20,307 bases of DNA from a virus. Below are positions 19,935 through 20,307 of this stretch, piece by piece. Numbering within the stretch: the stretch's first letter is position 1; every line of letters starts with the position of its first letter. Below the pieces are notes generated by a model. It did not search any database. It was not told where the DNA came from and worked only from the letters and a program-made list of their open reading frames with translations. The DNA lies in IMG/VR virus record IMGVR_UViG_3300034073_002418, positions 1 to 20,307 of that record. One strand, written 5' to 3'. Position numbers and translations under genes: made by a program.

Positions 19935-20307
19935 ATGGCGAATGATTACGTAGCAATCAGCGACTTCGTCGCCGATGCTCTCGATGTTGCACGAACGGCG
20001 ACCAGCGATCTATTGCTGGCTGCTCCGACCGTGGCGCGAATGCCCCGCATTGCACCTGCAGACGGCGGCACCGTCCACAAATACAACAAGTACACCGGCA
20101 AGCCGACTGTCGGCTTCCGCTCGGAAAACGACGGCCGCGAAAACGACCACAGCGAAGACACCGTGGTGAGCGTAAATCTCAAGATTTGCGACTTCTCGTT
20201 TGCTGTCGACATGGCCGTCGCCGATGGCTGGCGTGATGGTGGCGCTCAAGCGTACATCGCACGCGAAGGCCGCCGGCACCTGGAAGCGATGTTGTTCAAG
20301 CTCGAAC
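19935..20307 (+). CDS. Probable major capsid protein, 3'-truncated by window edge (first 124 aa)
   Basis: AAGGAG (about 19919-19924) is well placed before the ATG. A nearby ATG at 19928 gives only a five-codon frame. The visible part begins ANDYVAISDFVADALDVARTATSDLLLAAPTVARMP. It continues with an acidic EN-rich loop (SENDGRENDHSEDT) and the start of a helix (YIAREGRRHLEAMLFKLE). The position directly after protease/scaffold is the canonical place for the head protein. Fold and length cannot be checked because the window ends. Confidence 0.8.
   Translation, partial: MANDYVAISDFVADALDVARTATSDLLLAAPTVARMPRIAPADGGTVHKYNKYTGKPTVGFRSENDGRENDHSEDTVVSVNLKICDFSFAVDMAVADGWRDGGAQAYIAREGRRHLEAMLFKLE

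Noticed and set aside
1-20307. CRISPR array, insertion sequence or toxin-antitoxin pair
   Set aside because: No regularly spaced long repeats, transposase or paired toxin-antitoxin signature was seen.

Overview
This window looks like the interior of a tailed double-stranded DNA bacteriophage or prophage (Caudoviricetes). Every supported gene is on the + strand, and the genes are packed so tightly that most start codons overlap the preceding stop in the form ATGA. Structural hallmarks are a terminase large subunit, a gpW-like head-joining protein, a lambda-type portal, a prohead protease with a probable nested scaffold, and the start of a likely major capsid protein. No integrase, excisionase, repressor or lysis enzyme was recognised, so temperate or lytic lifestyle cannot be decided. 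The host is not shown directly. The GC-rich codon use, AGGAG-type ribosome sites, exported thioredoxin-like protein and CWAPE-type nuclease would fit a phage of Planctomycetota or a similar environmental Gram-negative group, but that is inference.

Layout. (1) Bases 1-2119: a small accessory operon ending in a beta-class DNA methyltransferase. (2) Bases 2120-2862: the only large non-coding stretch. It holds a candidate promoter, a structured leader with a strong intrinsic terminator, a tRNA-Tyr with an atypical core, a stem-loop-rich stretch and two operator-like palindromes. (3) Bases 2863-7044: the replication and nucleotide block: two paralogous small proteins, a DUF3102 protein with a replication-protein-like C-terminus, a DnaC-like helicase loader, ThyX and a duplicated-domain protein. 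Inside the DUF3102 gene lie an AT-rich perfect dyad and four AATCGCGC iterons, a lambda-like origin candidate. (4) Bases 7148-9966: DUF1353 protein, staphylococcal-nuclease-like protein, exported thioredoxin-like protein and an unrecognised protein. (5) Bases 10045-14567: small membrane proteins, one extensively overprinted gene pair, and virion surface or tail proteins (LamG-like lectin, beta-rich fibre-like proteins, a decapeptide-repeat protein). (6) Bases 14664-20307: packaging and head genes in canonical order.

How the genes probably work together: the DUF3102 protein and the DnaC-like ATPase would load the host helicase at an origin inside the DUF3102 gene. ThyX supplies dTMP and the methyltransferase marks phage DNA. 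The downstream genes build the particle. The most unusual items are the origin candidate, the leader/terminator/tRNA cassette, the twin palindromes and the overprinted cysteine-rich reading frame.
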